A DNA stretch of 64,000 nt from Coremacera marginata. Lineage: Eukaryota > Arthropoda > Insecta > Diptera > Sciomyzidae. The notes below the pieces were generated by a model, which was not told the DNA's origin, ran no database searches, and was given only the letters and a program-made list of their open reading frames with translations. Within the stretch, counting starts at the first letter, position 1, and each line of letters opens with the position of its first letter. Positions 55,531 to 64,000 of the stretch are shown here, one piece after another. Made by a program: the position numbers and the translations under genes. The stretch spans positions 207,239,690 through 207,303,689 of the forward strand of contig OU612043.1 of assembly GCA_914767935.1 (NCBI GenBank). The letters are read 5' to 3'.

Positions 55531-56293
55531 CATCTAAACTACAATTGAAGGGCTTATTGCAGAAACATGATAAGACACATAATATCAAAAACTGGTATTT
55601 TGAGTTATTTCTAGTTCATTGTACTACAGTAACACCTGCTGAAAAGATTAAAACTTATTTTCTATAAATTGCGAAATTATATGTATAATCTTTTCAAATC
55701 TTTTCAAAATTTTGTATAATCACATACAAAAGATACCCTTCAAATCGAAACGGTGAATTTAACTGCGAGTTATATCAAAATTCAAGATTTTATTGGCTAA
55801 AGCGATGACGGTATGATAGACGAAGATTTCCTATTAACCTCTAATGGAAATATATCAAAAAACATTGAGCTATATTTATTCCAATTTATGTTTTAATTTA
55901 ATTAATGTTTTTTCGCAAATAATTTTTACTTTTAAATGTTTTTCCAATTAGGAATATGGTATGGAGGCTTAACCATAAATAACCTATAACTACTGATGAA
56001 GTAGATTAAGAAACCAACGAAGCATTCTTTCTTTTTTTTATTTCTGTTGATAATCATGTTGTTTCTAAAAAAACGTGTTTTAAAAGTTGTATGGCTTATC
56101 ATGTAGTTACAGAAATACTTTTTGCTTTTTAATTTGTAGTGACTTTGCAGTTCGTTAGAGTTCTGTGGTGGCATCTAAAATCAAAACCTTCGAGAATTAT
56201 CCTAAATCCGATGATTATTTCGATGTTTAAATTTTGTTGCATGTCAGGTTTTACAAGAAACACCAATGCTTGTGTCCTATCCATAACTTAATA

Positions 56294-57558
56294 AAGGGTG
56301 GTTAAATTTTAAGGGCCGATATTGATTTTGAATAAAACACAAATTATTTAGAAAATTAGTGTCATTTCTTTTTATTATGATAATATTAGTATGGTTCAAT
56401 TATGTATGGAACAAAATATCGGAACAAATACACCTCCATCCGATGGTCCAAATTTTCGATGACGCTGAGGCATAAGTGAGTTTCTATGTCGTTAATGTGC
56501 CGAATTATTTCGTCCTTTAGCTCTCAAATTGTTGCTGGCTTATCGACGTACACCCTTTCTTTCAAATAACCTCAAAGAAAGAAGTCCAACGGTGTCAAAT
56601 CTATGATCTTGGCGGCCAATTGACATAGCCACCACGTGAGATAACACGGCCATTGGACTTGTCGCGCAAAAGAGCCATTGTTTCGTTAGCTGTGTGGCAA
56701 GTGGCACCGTCCTGTTGAAACCACATATCGTCCACATTGATATCTTCCAATTCGGGCCATAAAAAGTTCGTTATCAACTCACGATAGCGAACACCATTCA
56801 CAGTAACTGCCTGACCGGCCTCATTTTGGAAAAAAATACGGCCCGATGATGCCGCCAGCCCATAAGCCGCACCAAACAGTCACTCTTTGTTGGTGCATTG
56901 GTTTTTCGACAATCACTCTTGGATTATCATTCGTCCAAATGCGACAGTTCTGCTTATTGACGAATCCACAGTGGTGAAAATGTGCCTCATCACTGATGAT
57001 GATTTTCTTCGAAAATTGATCATCTACTGTTGCCATTTCTTGCCACCATTCTGACCATTGGCGACGCTTGAAATGGTCAAGAGGCTTTAGTTTTTGAGTC
57101 AATTGCACCTTGTAAATGCAAGTAAATGCAAGTCTTTATGCATAATGTTCATCAACGACGTGCGTGAGAGGTGCAATTGTTGGGCACGACGACGAGTTGA
57201 GGTGGACGGCTCTTCAGCCACACTATCGCTAAAAGCACCAATATTTTCTGCAGTACGAGCTGTACGAGCATGCACTGGTGTTTTCACATCTCCTACAGAC
57301 CCGGTTTGCTCAAATTTTTGCACGATTTTTCCGATTGTACGCACATTTGGACGATTTAATTGACCGAAAAAAATCACAAAGTGCACGATATGCATTTTGA
57401 TTTGTATGCCCATTTGCATAATAAGCCTGAATAACTTTAACGCGTTGCTCGATTGTGTATCTTTCCATGGTTCAAATTGAGTTAGTCTGAAATTGAGAAA
57501 TGTTGACGTTTAGGTGTGGTTCACATTCAACATCGGCCCTTAAAATTTAACTACACTT
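56294..57558 (-). mobile_element. Mariner element 2, DD41D type (1265 bp, TA duplication)
   Basis: TA at 56292-56293 and 57559-57560. The ends AAGGGTGGTTAAATTTTAAG and AAGTGTAGTTAAATTTTAAG (right end in reverse) continue as a matching inverted repeat of about 30 bp through GGGCCGAT. Full length with both ends suggests a fairly recent copy. Confidence 0.85.
56540..57419 (-). pseudogene. DD41D mariner transposase, frameshifted
   Basis: Order on the minus strand: HTH region LNRPNVRTIGKIVQKFEQTG, then HLSRTSLMNIMHKDLH, first Asp in IISDEAHFHHCGFVNKQNC, VWCGLWAGGIIGPYFF, second Asp in WFQQDGATCHTA, and YVNWPPRS followed, one frame on, by DLTPLD. Restoring that register gives 41 residues between the second and third Asp. 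A missing base after WPPRS and a stop in place of the usual Trp soon after break the frame; the 57.1-57.4 kb piece is in a different frame from the middle. Spacing and motifs fit the rosa subfamily known from tephritids. Confidence 0.8.
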
Positions 57559-57692
57559 TACTATTTTAACACTTGATAAAAAAACTTTAGCGTTTTTCCA
57601 TGATATTTTTTTGGCCGTTAGAGTCTATTTTTATATATAAATTGTTTCTATGAAAGCCACACACCAACGTTAGCTTTCATATCGAGCAAAAA

Positions 57693-58190
57693 ATGAACTC
57701 AAAAACAGTTACCACCAATAGTGAAGATTGGTTTGAAAACAGCAATGATAGTATATTAGACGATGGTTTCATAGTCCCGGTTTTCACTAATCAAGAATTG
57801 ACGATCACGTCTTGCATTTGTGGATGAGAGACGCGGACATCAACGTGAGGGAGGGAATTTAAAAGGGAATAGCAAAGAATTGACGTCAATTCTTGATCAG
57901 TGTAAATCAGGTAGTACCATCGGATGATGAAGGAATTTCAAAAACCAGTGGGCGCCACATATAATTATTTTCATATAGCGGCTTATTACATCAAATCAAA
58001 TTGAAATTTCTTCGTTTTATGCATTTGAATTATAGGAAAATGGTTTATCAGAATGCAATAATAAATTGCATAACGAAGATTCTGAACTGCTAACAGGAAC
58101 CAATCAGGTATTTTTTGATTGCTTATCTTATTTAAAAAGAAACAGGTCTAATCATGTAAAATCAACAAGTAAACGCAGACATTCTTGAAT
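57693..58190 (+). pseudogene. Unrecognised coding-like segments split by a small MITE
   Basis: An ATG at 57693 opens MNSKTVTTNSEDWFENSNDS and continues to GFIV, where a 130-bp foldback begins. After it the same sense resumes with VPSDDEGISKTSGRH. A further open piece starts after a TTGAATTATAG acceptor at about 58035 (ENGLSECNNKLHNEDSELL). The donor for that intron is not clear. It could be a decayed transposon ORF or a small gene; I do not recognise it. Confidence 0.3.
57778..57910. mobile_element. Small foldback MITE inside coding-like segment
   Basis: Arms CACTAATCAAGAATTGACG and its complement CGTCAATTCTTGATCAGTG. AGT or TAGT flanks both sides. Removing it joins ...GGTTTCATAGTACCATCGG in frame. 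Confidence 0.55.
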
Positions 58191-58990
58191 GAGTAAATAT
58201 TCTCTTAGAAAATATTGTTCCGTTTTTGTTAAAAAACATTTTTGAAAATAAATTTTATTTAAAAACATGATAAGCCACACGTTTTTTTTTTAAAGTGATT
58301 GGTTTCCTCTATCGTTTCTTCGTTAATTTTTGGCCATGTTTCGGAAGGTTTTCTCTAATGTTACCTATAAGCAATAACTGCAAGAATTAAAAGTACGATT
58401 TCTCGGAACGTCTGTTTTATACATTTTTTATACATTTAAAGGCGATTATTTCAAAATTTTTATTTTGTGATTATCATGATTCTGCACTAAGCCATTCAAT
58501 TAGAAAAAAAAACAGCGTAATAATGTACTAATCCAAACAACTTCAATATATCATTTTATTTGCTTATCATTATAGAATTGAATTAAAAAGGTTTTGACAA
58601 TATTATTAGTAAAAAAAATTAAATATCAATATTGTAAAAGACTTCACAATAAGTGGGGACAATAAAATAGAATCAAAACATAAAAAGTTATGAAATCTTA
58701 AAAATTTTATAATATATTTTTAATATCTTACAGAATAGCCTCTATAAGATAGCTTCAAACCTTCGCGGCATAGACTCTCCTCATGTCTGACAAATGGCAT
58801 ACCAAGTCTTCTGGATTCATTGTCAATGGTCCGTCTTTTTTTTTAATTTGACAGGTTGCATAAGTTTTTAATTGGATTTAATTCCGGTGAATGCCTTGGT
58901 CATGTCATTACATTGATATTATTTTGGGTGTCGTTATTGTGTTGAGATTTTCATTTGAACGGCATTTCCCGCTCTGCAAAAGGGTGCATA

Positions 58991-59365
58991 ATAGTGTTGG
59001 GAACCATCGAGTGATTTCAACTATCGATAGTAAGTAACTGAATGATTTTAGCTATAGAGTGATTTTTTCACTCATTCACTCATTTGATTTTTGAAGTTGG
59101 TATTAAGCCTATCAAGTAATTTTTGAAATAACTCGTTACTGAACTGATTTTGACTGCCGAGTGATATTATTTTTATTGATTTACTCATTTTACTTGAAAA
59201 AGGCTAACTGATAAAAACGACATGAATAGCTTTTTATGAATGAATAGCGAAGCTTTTTATTAGTGAATCACTCAACGAGTGAATCACTCTTAACTATCGA
59301 ATAAATGAATATTTTTTAACCATCGTGTAACTTGGAATTTTTTATTCGATTTTTCCCATCACTAT
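58991..59365. mobile_element. MITE U, hAT-like ends
   Basis: ATAGTGTTGGGAACC and its near complement TTCCCATCACTAT flank a GAGTGAATCACTC-rich interior. Flanks TGCATAAT and CGCATAAC match 6 of 8. CAGTGTTGGGAA-type ends are common in hAT MITEs. It splits the Tc1 remnant between QGCY and MHPFAE. Confidence 0.6.
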
Positions 59366-59498
59366 CGCATAACATCCCTGAGCATTTCAAGATAAAAATC
59401 TTACTACATGTTTTGTTTTATCCTTTAAAGTACACTAAATCCGTACCAGAAAAATTAACGCCACACCAATGGTACTACCACCTCCATACTTAAACGTA

Positions 59499-60779
59499 CA
59501 CTCAAAGAAGTATTTGTTCGCATTGACCAATTCCTAGGTCAAGTTGATAAATTTTTTGTCAGTATAGAGTCAACAAAAGCGTTTGTCAATTGGATTGAAG
59601 GTGAGAGTTTGTAATCATATTAACAAAATTTTATTTTGCTTATTTGATAAACGGATATTTTGATTTGATAAAAGCCTTTATCAAGAATGTCGCGTTTGCA
59701 TTGCACATTTGGTAAAAGAGTTTGTCAAAATGAATAAACAATATTTCCACCTGAAAAAATGATTTGTTGAATAGAAAAATGCTTTTATGTTGAAAATATA
59801 TTTTTTTATCAATCATACAAAAATTATTTGTTGTTTTGATAAAATATTTTATTATTCCAAGCAATCATAAATATTACAAAATCAAATTTATGCCCTTATT
59901 ATGATTTATAACTCAGCTAAGCTGACTATGTAGATTTAACTCAATTTTTTTCGTGTAGCGTTTACATACATTTCAGTTGAACCATGTAGTTTGAAAATTC
60001 TTAAAAGATTAAGGCAAACTACATCGCTCAGCTGAAATATATGTAGTACGTTACACGAAAAAAAATAAGTTAAATCTACATAGTCAAATAATTGAGTTGC
60101 AATTCATAATAGGGACCTTAGAAATGTATCACTAAGAATATAATTTTTACATTAGTTTTCAAAGAAAATAATTCAAATCTATAACATTATACGTTGCTGT
60201 AGAACTGTTAAGCAAACTCCTTACTTCCACTGAATTGTTCTGGAAATAATTTTTCTCAAAATTTATTAAATTTAACAAATTAAATAAAAAGTAGACAACT
60301 CACAAAACTTCTTTTTATATTTTATTTTTGTTGTAATGATTGAACGTTTTTTGGAGTTATTAATTCATTTCATCATTACGAAACTAAAATTTTATCCGCT
60401 TGACTCAGGCGATTATCAATTTTATAAATGATTTCTTCAGCACAACACACCTATTTATCAACCCAACGAAGTAAGTTTGTTAACTCTATTTACAAAAATT
60501 ATAAAATTTTATTCCGACTGACTGACGATTTTGTTATTGTGGATAAGTTTCTATCAAGTTGATAAAAGCATTTTTCAAAAAAATAAAACGCATTTCTTCA
60601 AATGAACACATTCAGTTTGTTAACGTTTTATTATGTTTTTCATCAAATGGATAAAGTTTCTTTCGAATTCATAAAAAAATGAAGCATTTATTATAAAATT
60701 TAATCGAGTGCACAATTCGGTTTTGTTAAGGATTAACAAAAGTTATTTATCAATTTTACCAAGAATTTTTCGCTGAGTG
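59499..60779. mobile_element. MITE N (1281 bp with nested G, TA duplication)
   Basis: CACTCAAAGAA and its near complement TTCGCTGAGTG at the ends, flanked by TA (59497-59498 and 60780-60781). The interior has many TTGATAAA and TTTGTCAA words in both orientations. It splits the Tc1 remnant just before its KYGGGS block. Confidence 0.65.
59892..60116. mobile_element. MITE G, full foldback copy
   Basis: About 105-bp arms: CCTTATTATGATTTATAACT, TGACTATGTAGATTTAACTC and TTTTTTTCGTGTAGCG repeat as complements on the right (CGTTACACGAAAAAAAATAA, TCTACATAGTCAAATAATTG). Nested in MITE N. Confidence 0.75.
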
Positions 60780-60935
60780 TATTTGTGATGTACTTTGAAT
60801 TATATTCTTTGGCTTTTGAACCCATGATTTACCATAATTCCGCCATTTTTTGACATTTTCTGAACCAACCCAATTGTTGTCCGATTTTTCAAAAGCAATG
60901 AAATTTATTTTATGTCTCAAGACAGGCCCGTAGAC

Positions 60936-61328
60936 AAGGGGGGGAGGGGAAAGTTTTAGGTGTACAAACCCCCCGCCCCCCTTAGGGATCAGAAAGTATA
61001 CAGAAATAACACAATTGAGACTATTAAATTCAAAATGTGATTTTTTTTTTTTAGATAAACTGTGATAATGACGTTAATTTTCTTGAAAACTTCGCTTAAT
61101 TATTGAAAAATTTTTTTGGCCAATTGAATGATTAATTTTGCTTATAAGAGTCATAATCAATATATTGGAATTCATCTCTAAGGAGATTGTATATTAAAAA
61201 TCAGTTTCAATGCTCAAAAAGTCCCTGATATTCAGTAAAATATATATATGTTTTAATAATTATGCCTAGAACGAATATAATTTTGTAAATTGAAGAAAAT
61301 TAGCTTGACATTTTTTATGCCATATCTA
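60936..61328. other. Intergenic with G/C runs
   Basis: CAGGCCCGTAGACAAGG and runs of G and C at 60935-60985 look like an old transposon end. No partner found. Confidence 0.35.
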
Positions 61329-61884
61329 CCCAGCAAACCATAGTTGACGACTATGTTGAAATTACGACTAGTTCGTGACTATTCGAGTAAAATTTCCTTT
61401 TTTTCGAACTGTCTGAACGAAATCGTAACTTTTTCGTAACATTTTCGTTAGGACTCGTTACGAAATCGTTATGATATTTCGTTACGAAGTCGTGTCAACC
61501 CCTTCATATGATTTTCGTTACGATTTCGCAATATTTTTAACGAAATCGTAACAAACAATTTGCAATCTTTCCGATTTCGGAATCCGATTTAGTAACGAAA
61601 TCGTACAGAATATCGTATGATGCGGTTGACACGACTTTGTAACGAAATGTCGTAACGATTTCGTAACGAGTCTGAACGAAAACGATATGAAGAAGTTACG
61701 ATTTCGTTCAGACAGTTCAAAAGAAAAGAAAGTTTGCATTTCAATATGTTTTACAAACAGTCGCATAACGAAACACTTTATAAATTCGTATAAAAAGTGA
61801 AACTGTTCCGATATTTGCAGACGGCTCGATATAGTTATGAATTCGTCGCAATTTCGGCAAAGTCGTCAACTATGGTTTGCTGGG
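61329..61884. mobile_element. MITE M (556 bp, perfect 24-bp ends, TA duplication)
   Basis: CCCAGCAAACCATAGTTGAC and its complement GTCAACTATGGTTTGCTGGG match perfectly over 24 bp and are flanked by TA (61327-61328 and 61885-61886). The interior is built of CGTTACGAAATCGT-like words, half on each strand, so the element folds along much of its length. Confidence 0.75.
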
Positions 61885-61886
61885 TA

Positions 61887-62540
61887 AGCTTATTAGACCC
61901 AAAATTTTTGGAAAAGCATTCATTTGAGTGGGTTTTTTTCATTTTTAAAAGAATAAAGTGACATGAACCACAAAATTTAACACATCATGGGGTATTCCAC
62001 GTAAAGCGAATGACTAAAAAGTTTGACTATTTTATTTTGTTGTTTTCTTGGTATATACGACATCTAAAATTTCCAACTTGGCACAAAAATTTTGCCCTGT
62101 ACGAAGCCTTTTCCAAATAACAGGTTTCGGAAAGTCACGTTAAATCTAAATATGCTTTCTTTCGAAAAAAAAGTTCTCAATAGAAAAAGTTTTTGTACAC
62201 AGTCCACAGTATACAGTCCAATTCTATAGTTATTTGATGATTTCTTAATCATGTTACCAAATTTTCATAAAAAAACTAGCAATTACAGTTTTTTAAGCTT
62301 TTTTATTTAAGTTTTTTTTTTAATTTAAGTTTTTTAAAATTATTTTTATTATATTTAAAAAATTACAAAACAATTTGGAAGTTCAAAAAATTTTGTTTTT
62401 AGTATTTTTAATTTGTAAATAATTTAAATATAAATCCACTTCTGATTAAATTCTGAAATATCCAAAAAATTTGCTGTTTCTTTCTTTTTATAAAAATTTA
62501 TCTTGATGAGTAATTATTTTAATATTAACATGAACTTATT
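61887..62540. other. AT-rich intergenic
   Basis: No gene or repeat that I can support. Confidence 0.4.
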
Positions 62541-62542
62541 TT

Positions 62543-62602
62543 TAACCGACTTCAAAAAGGAGGAGGTTCTCAAGTTCGTCGGTTTCTCTGTTTTTTTTTT
62601 TT
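62543..62602 (+). repeat. ACCGAC...GTCGGT module, copy 2
   Basis: AACCGACTTCAAAAAGGAGG, AGGTTCTCAAGTTC, GTCGGTTTCTCTG and a T run, as at 6.05 kb, but not followed by the 127-bp array. The sequence from here to 63147 is AT-rich with no gene. Confidence 0.65.
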
Positions 62603-63147
62603 TCATGTGATATATTATTATATAATAAATTGGGTATAAGATACTGGTGCTGTGCAAAAACCAGTTTTCGAATTACGGTTTTTGAAAAATAGTCTGAAAT
62701 TTTATATGACTTTATCGGAGTCGATTCCTCTGCTCAAAAAATGTTATTAAAAAAAAAATATATATGTAGTAATTGTTATTGGAATTGAATCGTGAGAAAA
62801 TGAAACTGTTAAATTTTTAAAGATCTTAAAATATTTTCTTTTGAATATTATTTAAATTGTCGACATCGTTTTTGAGAACAGTAATATTTTAGCTCTTAAC
62901 GATAACTCGAACAAGGGTTCACACAGGTTCAAATAGTTGTACACAAGCTGGGGACCAAAAAAAGGCGTAAGATAGCCAAAAAGAAACCAAATCTAAAGAC
63001 TAAAATTTTTATTTCTCCCGTTTATATGAAATGTCCATAAAAGTTGTGAATACAGCTTCACTAGCTGAACTTATTACAAAATGTTTGCATTTTTCATAGC
63101 TGATTTTAATTTTGATTTTAATAAACTGCAAGAAATCTAACCTATTT

Positions 63148-63203
63148 TTAACCGACTTCAAAAAGGAGGAGGTTCTCAAGTTCGTCGGTTTCTCTGTTTT
63201 TTA

Positions 63204-63230
<27 letters not shown>
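63148..63230 (+). repeat. ACCGAC...GTCGGT module, copy 3
   Basis: Same module with a longer T run, followed as at 6.05 kb by AATGTATGTACATCGATAAC and the 127-bp array. Copies 1 and 3 are therefore parts of one larger repeat. Confidence 0.7.
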
Positions 63231-63236
<6 letters not shown>

Positions 63237-63339
63237 TGTACATCGATAACTCCTAAACCATATGCCTGATTGCCATAATTTTTGGGGAACAGATAGATAT
63301 GATAAGCATGGAGGTGCCCGTAAAAAAGTGGGCGGCATT

Positions 63340-64000
63340 CGAGAACTGGGCGTGTCAATAATAGATATCGCAATACTTAATACTAGTGTATATCGAATAA
63401 TATTGACACTAGGGTACTGCAATTTAGTGTAGGGGTAGCCACAATTATTACAAATAACGGGCAAGAAAATGACCGTAATTCGACAAATGGGCGTGGCAAT
63501 ATTAGAAAAACAGTGTATCTTGAATAATTTTGAGACTAGAGTACTGCAATTTAGTATAGGGCTAGGCATTATTATTACAAATTATGGTCAATAAAGTGGG
63601 CGTTATTCGACAAATGGGCGTGTCAATATTATAAAAACACTGTATCTCGAATAATATGGATACTAGGGTACTGAAATTTAGTGTAGGGGTAGACACAGTT
63701 AATACAAATTGCCGTCAACAAAATGGGCGTTATTTCACAAATGGGCGTGGCAATATTAGAAAAGAGTATATCTCGAATAATATTGATTCTATGGTACTGC
63801 AATTTGGTATAGGGGTAGACATCATTAGTAAAAATTACGGTGAAGAAAGTGGGCGGATTTCGACTACTGGGCGTGGAAATATTATAAAAACAGTGTATCT
63901 TGAATAATATTGACACTAGGGCACTGAAATTTATTCTAGTACAGGGGTAGGCAGAATTATTAAAAATTATGGTCAATTAAGTATGCGTTATTGGATAAAT
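63340..64000 (+). repeat. 127-bp tandem array, second locus, runs off window
   Basis: Units with GACAAATGGGCGTGGCAATA, CACTAGGGTACTGCAATTTA and GTGTAGGGGTAG repeat at about 120-127 bp, as in the 6.2-7.1 kb array. The right end lies beyond the window. Confidence 0.75.

Larger units (their letters stand above)
58640..60935 (-). pseudogene. Tc1-like transposase remnant interrupted by two MITEs
   Basis: Minus-strand pieces in Tc1 order: KWRNYGKSWVQKPKNIIQST before the first break, FKYGGGSTIGVALIFLVRI after it (family KYGGGS block), QGCY, then MHPFAEREMPFK after the second break, NNDTQNNINVMTWPRHSPEL with NPIKNL (usually NPIENLW, so the catalytic Glu is lost), and SMPRRFEAIL near the C-terminus. 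Several stops. A TIR-like GTGGGGACAATAAAATAGAA lies at 58653. MITE N and MITE U fill the breaks. Confidence 0.7.

Noticed and set aside
1..64000. CRISPR array, rRNA operon or bacterial-type operon
   Set aside because: Tandem repeats here have no unique spacers of constant length, and gene structure and transposon content are those of an insect.

Overview
This looks like a chromosome segment from a higher fly. The one large gene is a spliced eukaryotic phenylalanyl-tRNA synthetase beta subunit with short dipteran-type introns. The rest is AT-rich DNA packed with insect DNA transposons, MITEs, LINEs, tRNA-derived SINEs, Helitron-like pieces and tandem repeats. One mariner has DD41D catalytic spacing, the type I associate with tephritid fruit flies (rosa subfamily), so a tephritid is my best guess; that is inference from family knowledge, not a database result. 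I see no bacterial operon, CRISPR array, rRNA operon or viral gene.

Layout. 1-3.4 kb: a stack of MITEs, several with readable target-site duplications (TSDs). 3.4-5.4 kb: AT-rich with little structure. 5.4-7.1 kb: a dispersed repeat built of about 152-bp units, a conserved ACCGAC...GTCGGT module, then a 127-bp-period array. 7.5-10.0 kb: nested MITEs. 10.68-12.71 kb (minus strand): beta-PheRS, five exons, 593 codons. 14.2-15.1 kb: a dispersed repeat and a mariner remnant. 15.2-18.67 kb: about 557 hexanucleotide units, almost perfect, inside Helitron-like borders. 18.8-28.6 kb: three LINE copies of two families and another mariner remnant. 28.9-32 kb: a four-level transposon nest. 33.5-37 kb: tRNA-like sequences, a 98-bp satellite with a 392-bp higher-order period, a cluster of seven CACGTG boxes, and a second copy of the 152-bp-unit repeat. 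38.6-41.2 kb: a MITE split by a LINE. 44.5-46.5 kb: TA-duplicating MITE, Helitron end, SINEs and an AATTG-rich tract. 47.8-48.1 kb (minus): a small two-exon gene for a 74-residue membrane protein. 50-51.3 kb and 56.3-57.6 kb: two mariners. 52.1-53.1 kb: a MITE with a 9-bp TSD. 57.7-61.9 kb: a Tc1 remnant broken by MITEs, plus another foldback. 62.5 kb to the end: two more ACCGAC modules and a second 127-bp array that runs off the window.

How it fits together. Only beta-PheRS and probably the 74-residue protein look like host genes. The rest records repeated insertion. The most interesting pattern is a set of MITEs with different interiors that share a terminus of the type CAAGG/CATGG...ATAAGGT and make 8-bp TSDs like hAT elements. 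They insert into each other, sometimes at the same or overlapping 8-bp sites, and several empty sites can be read within the window.
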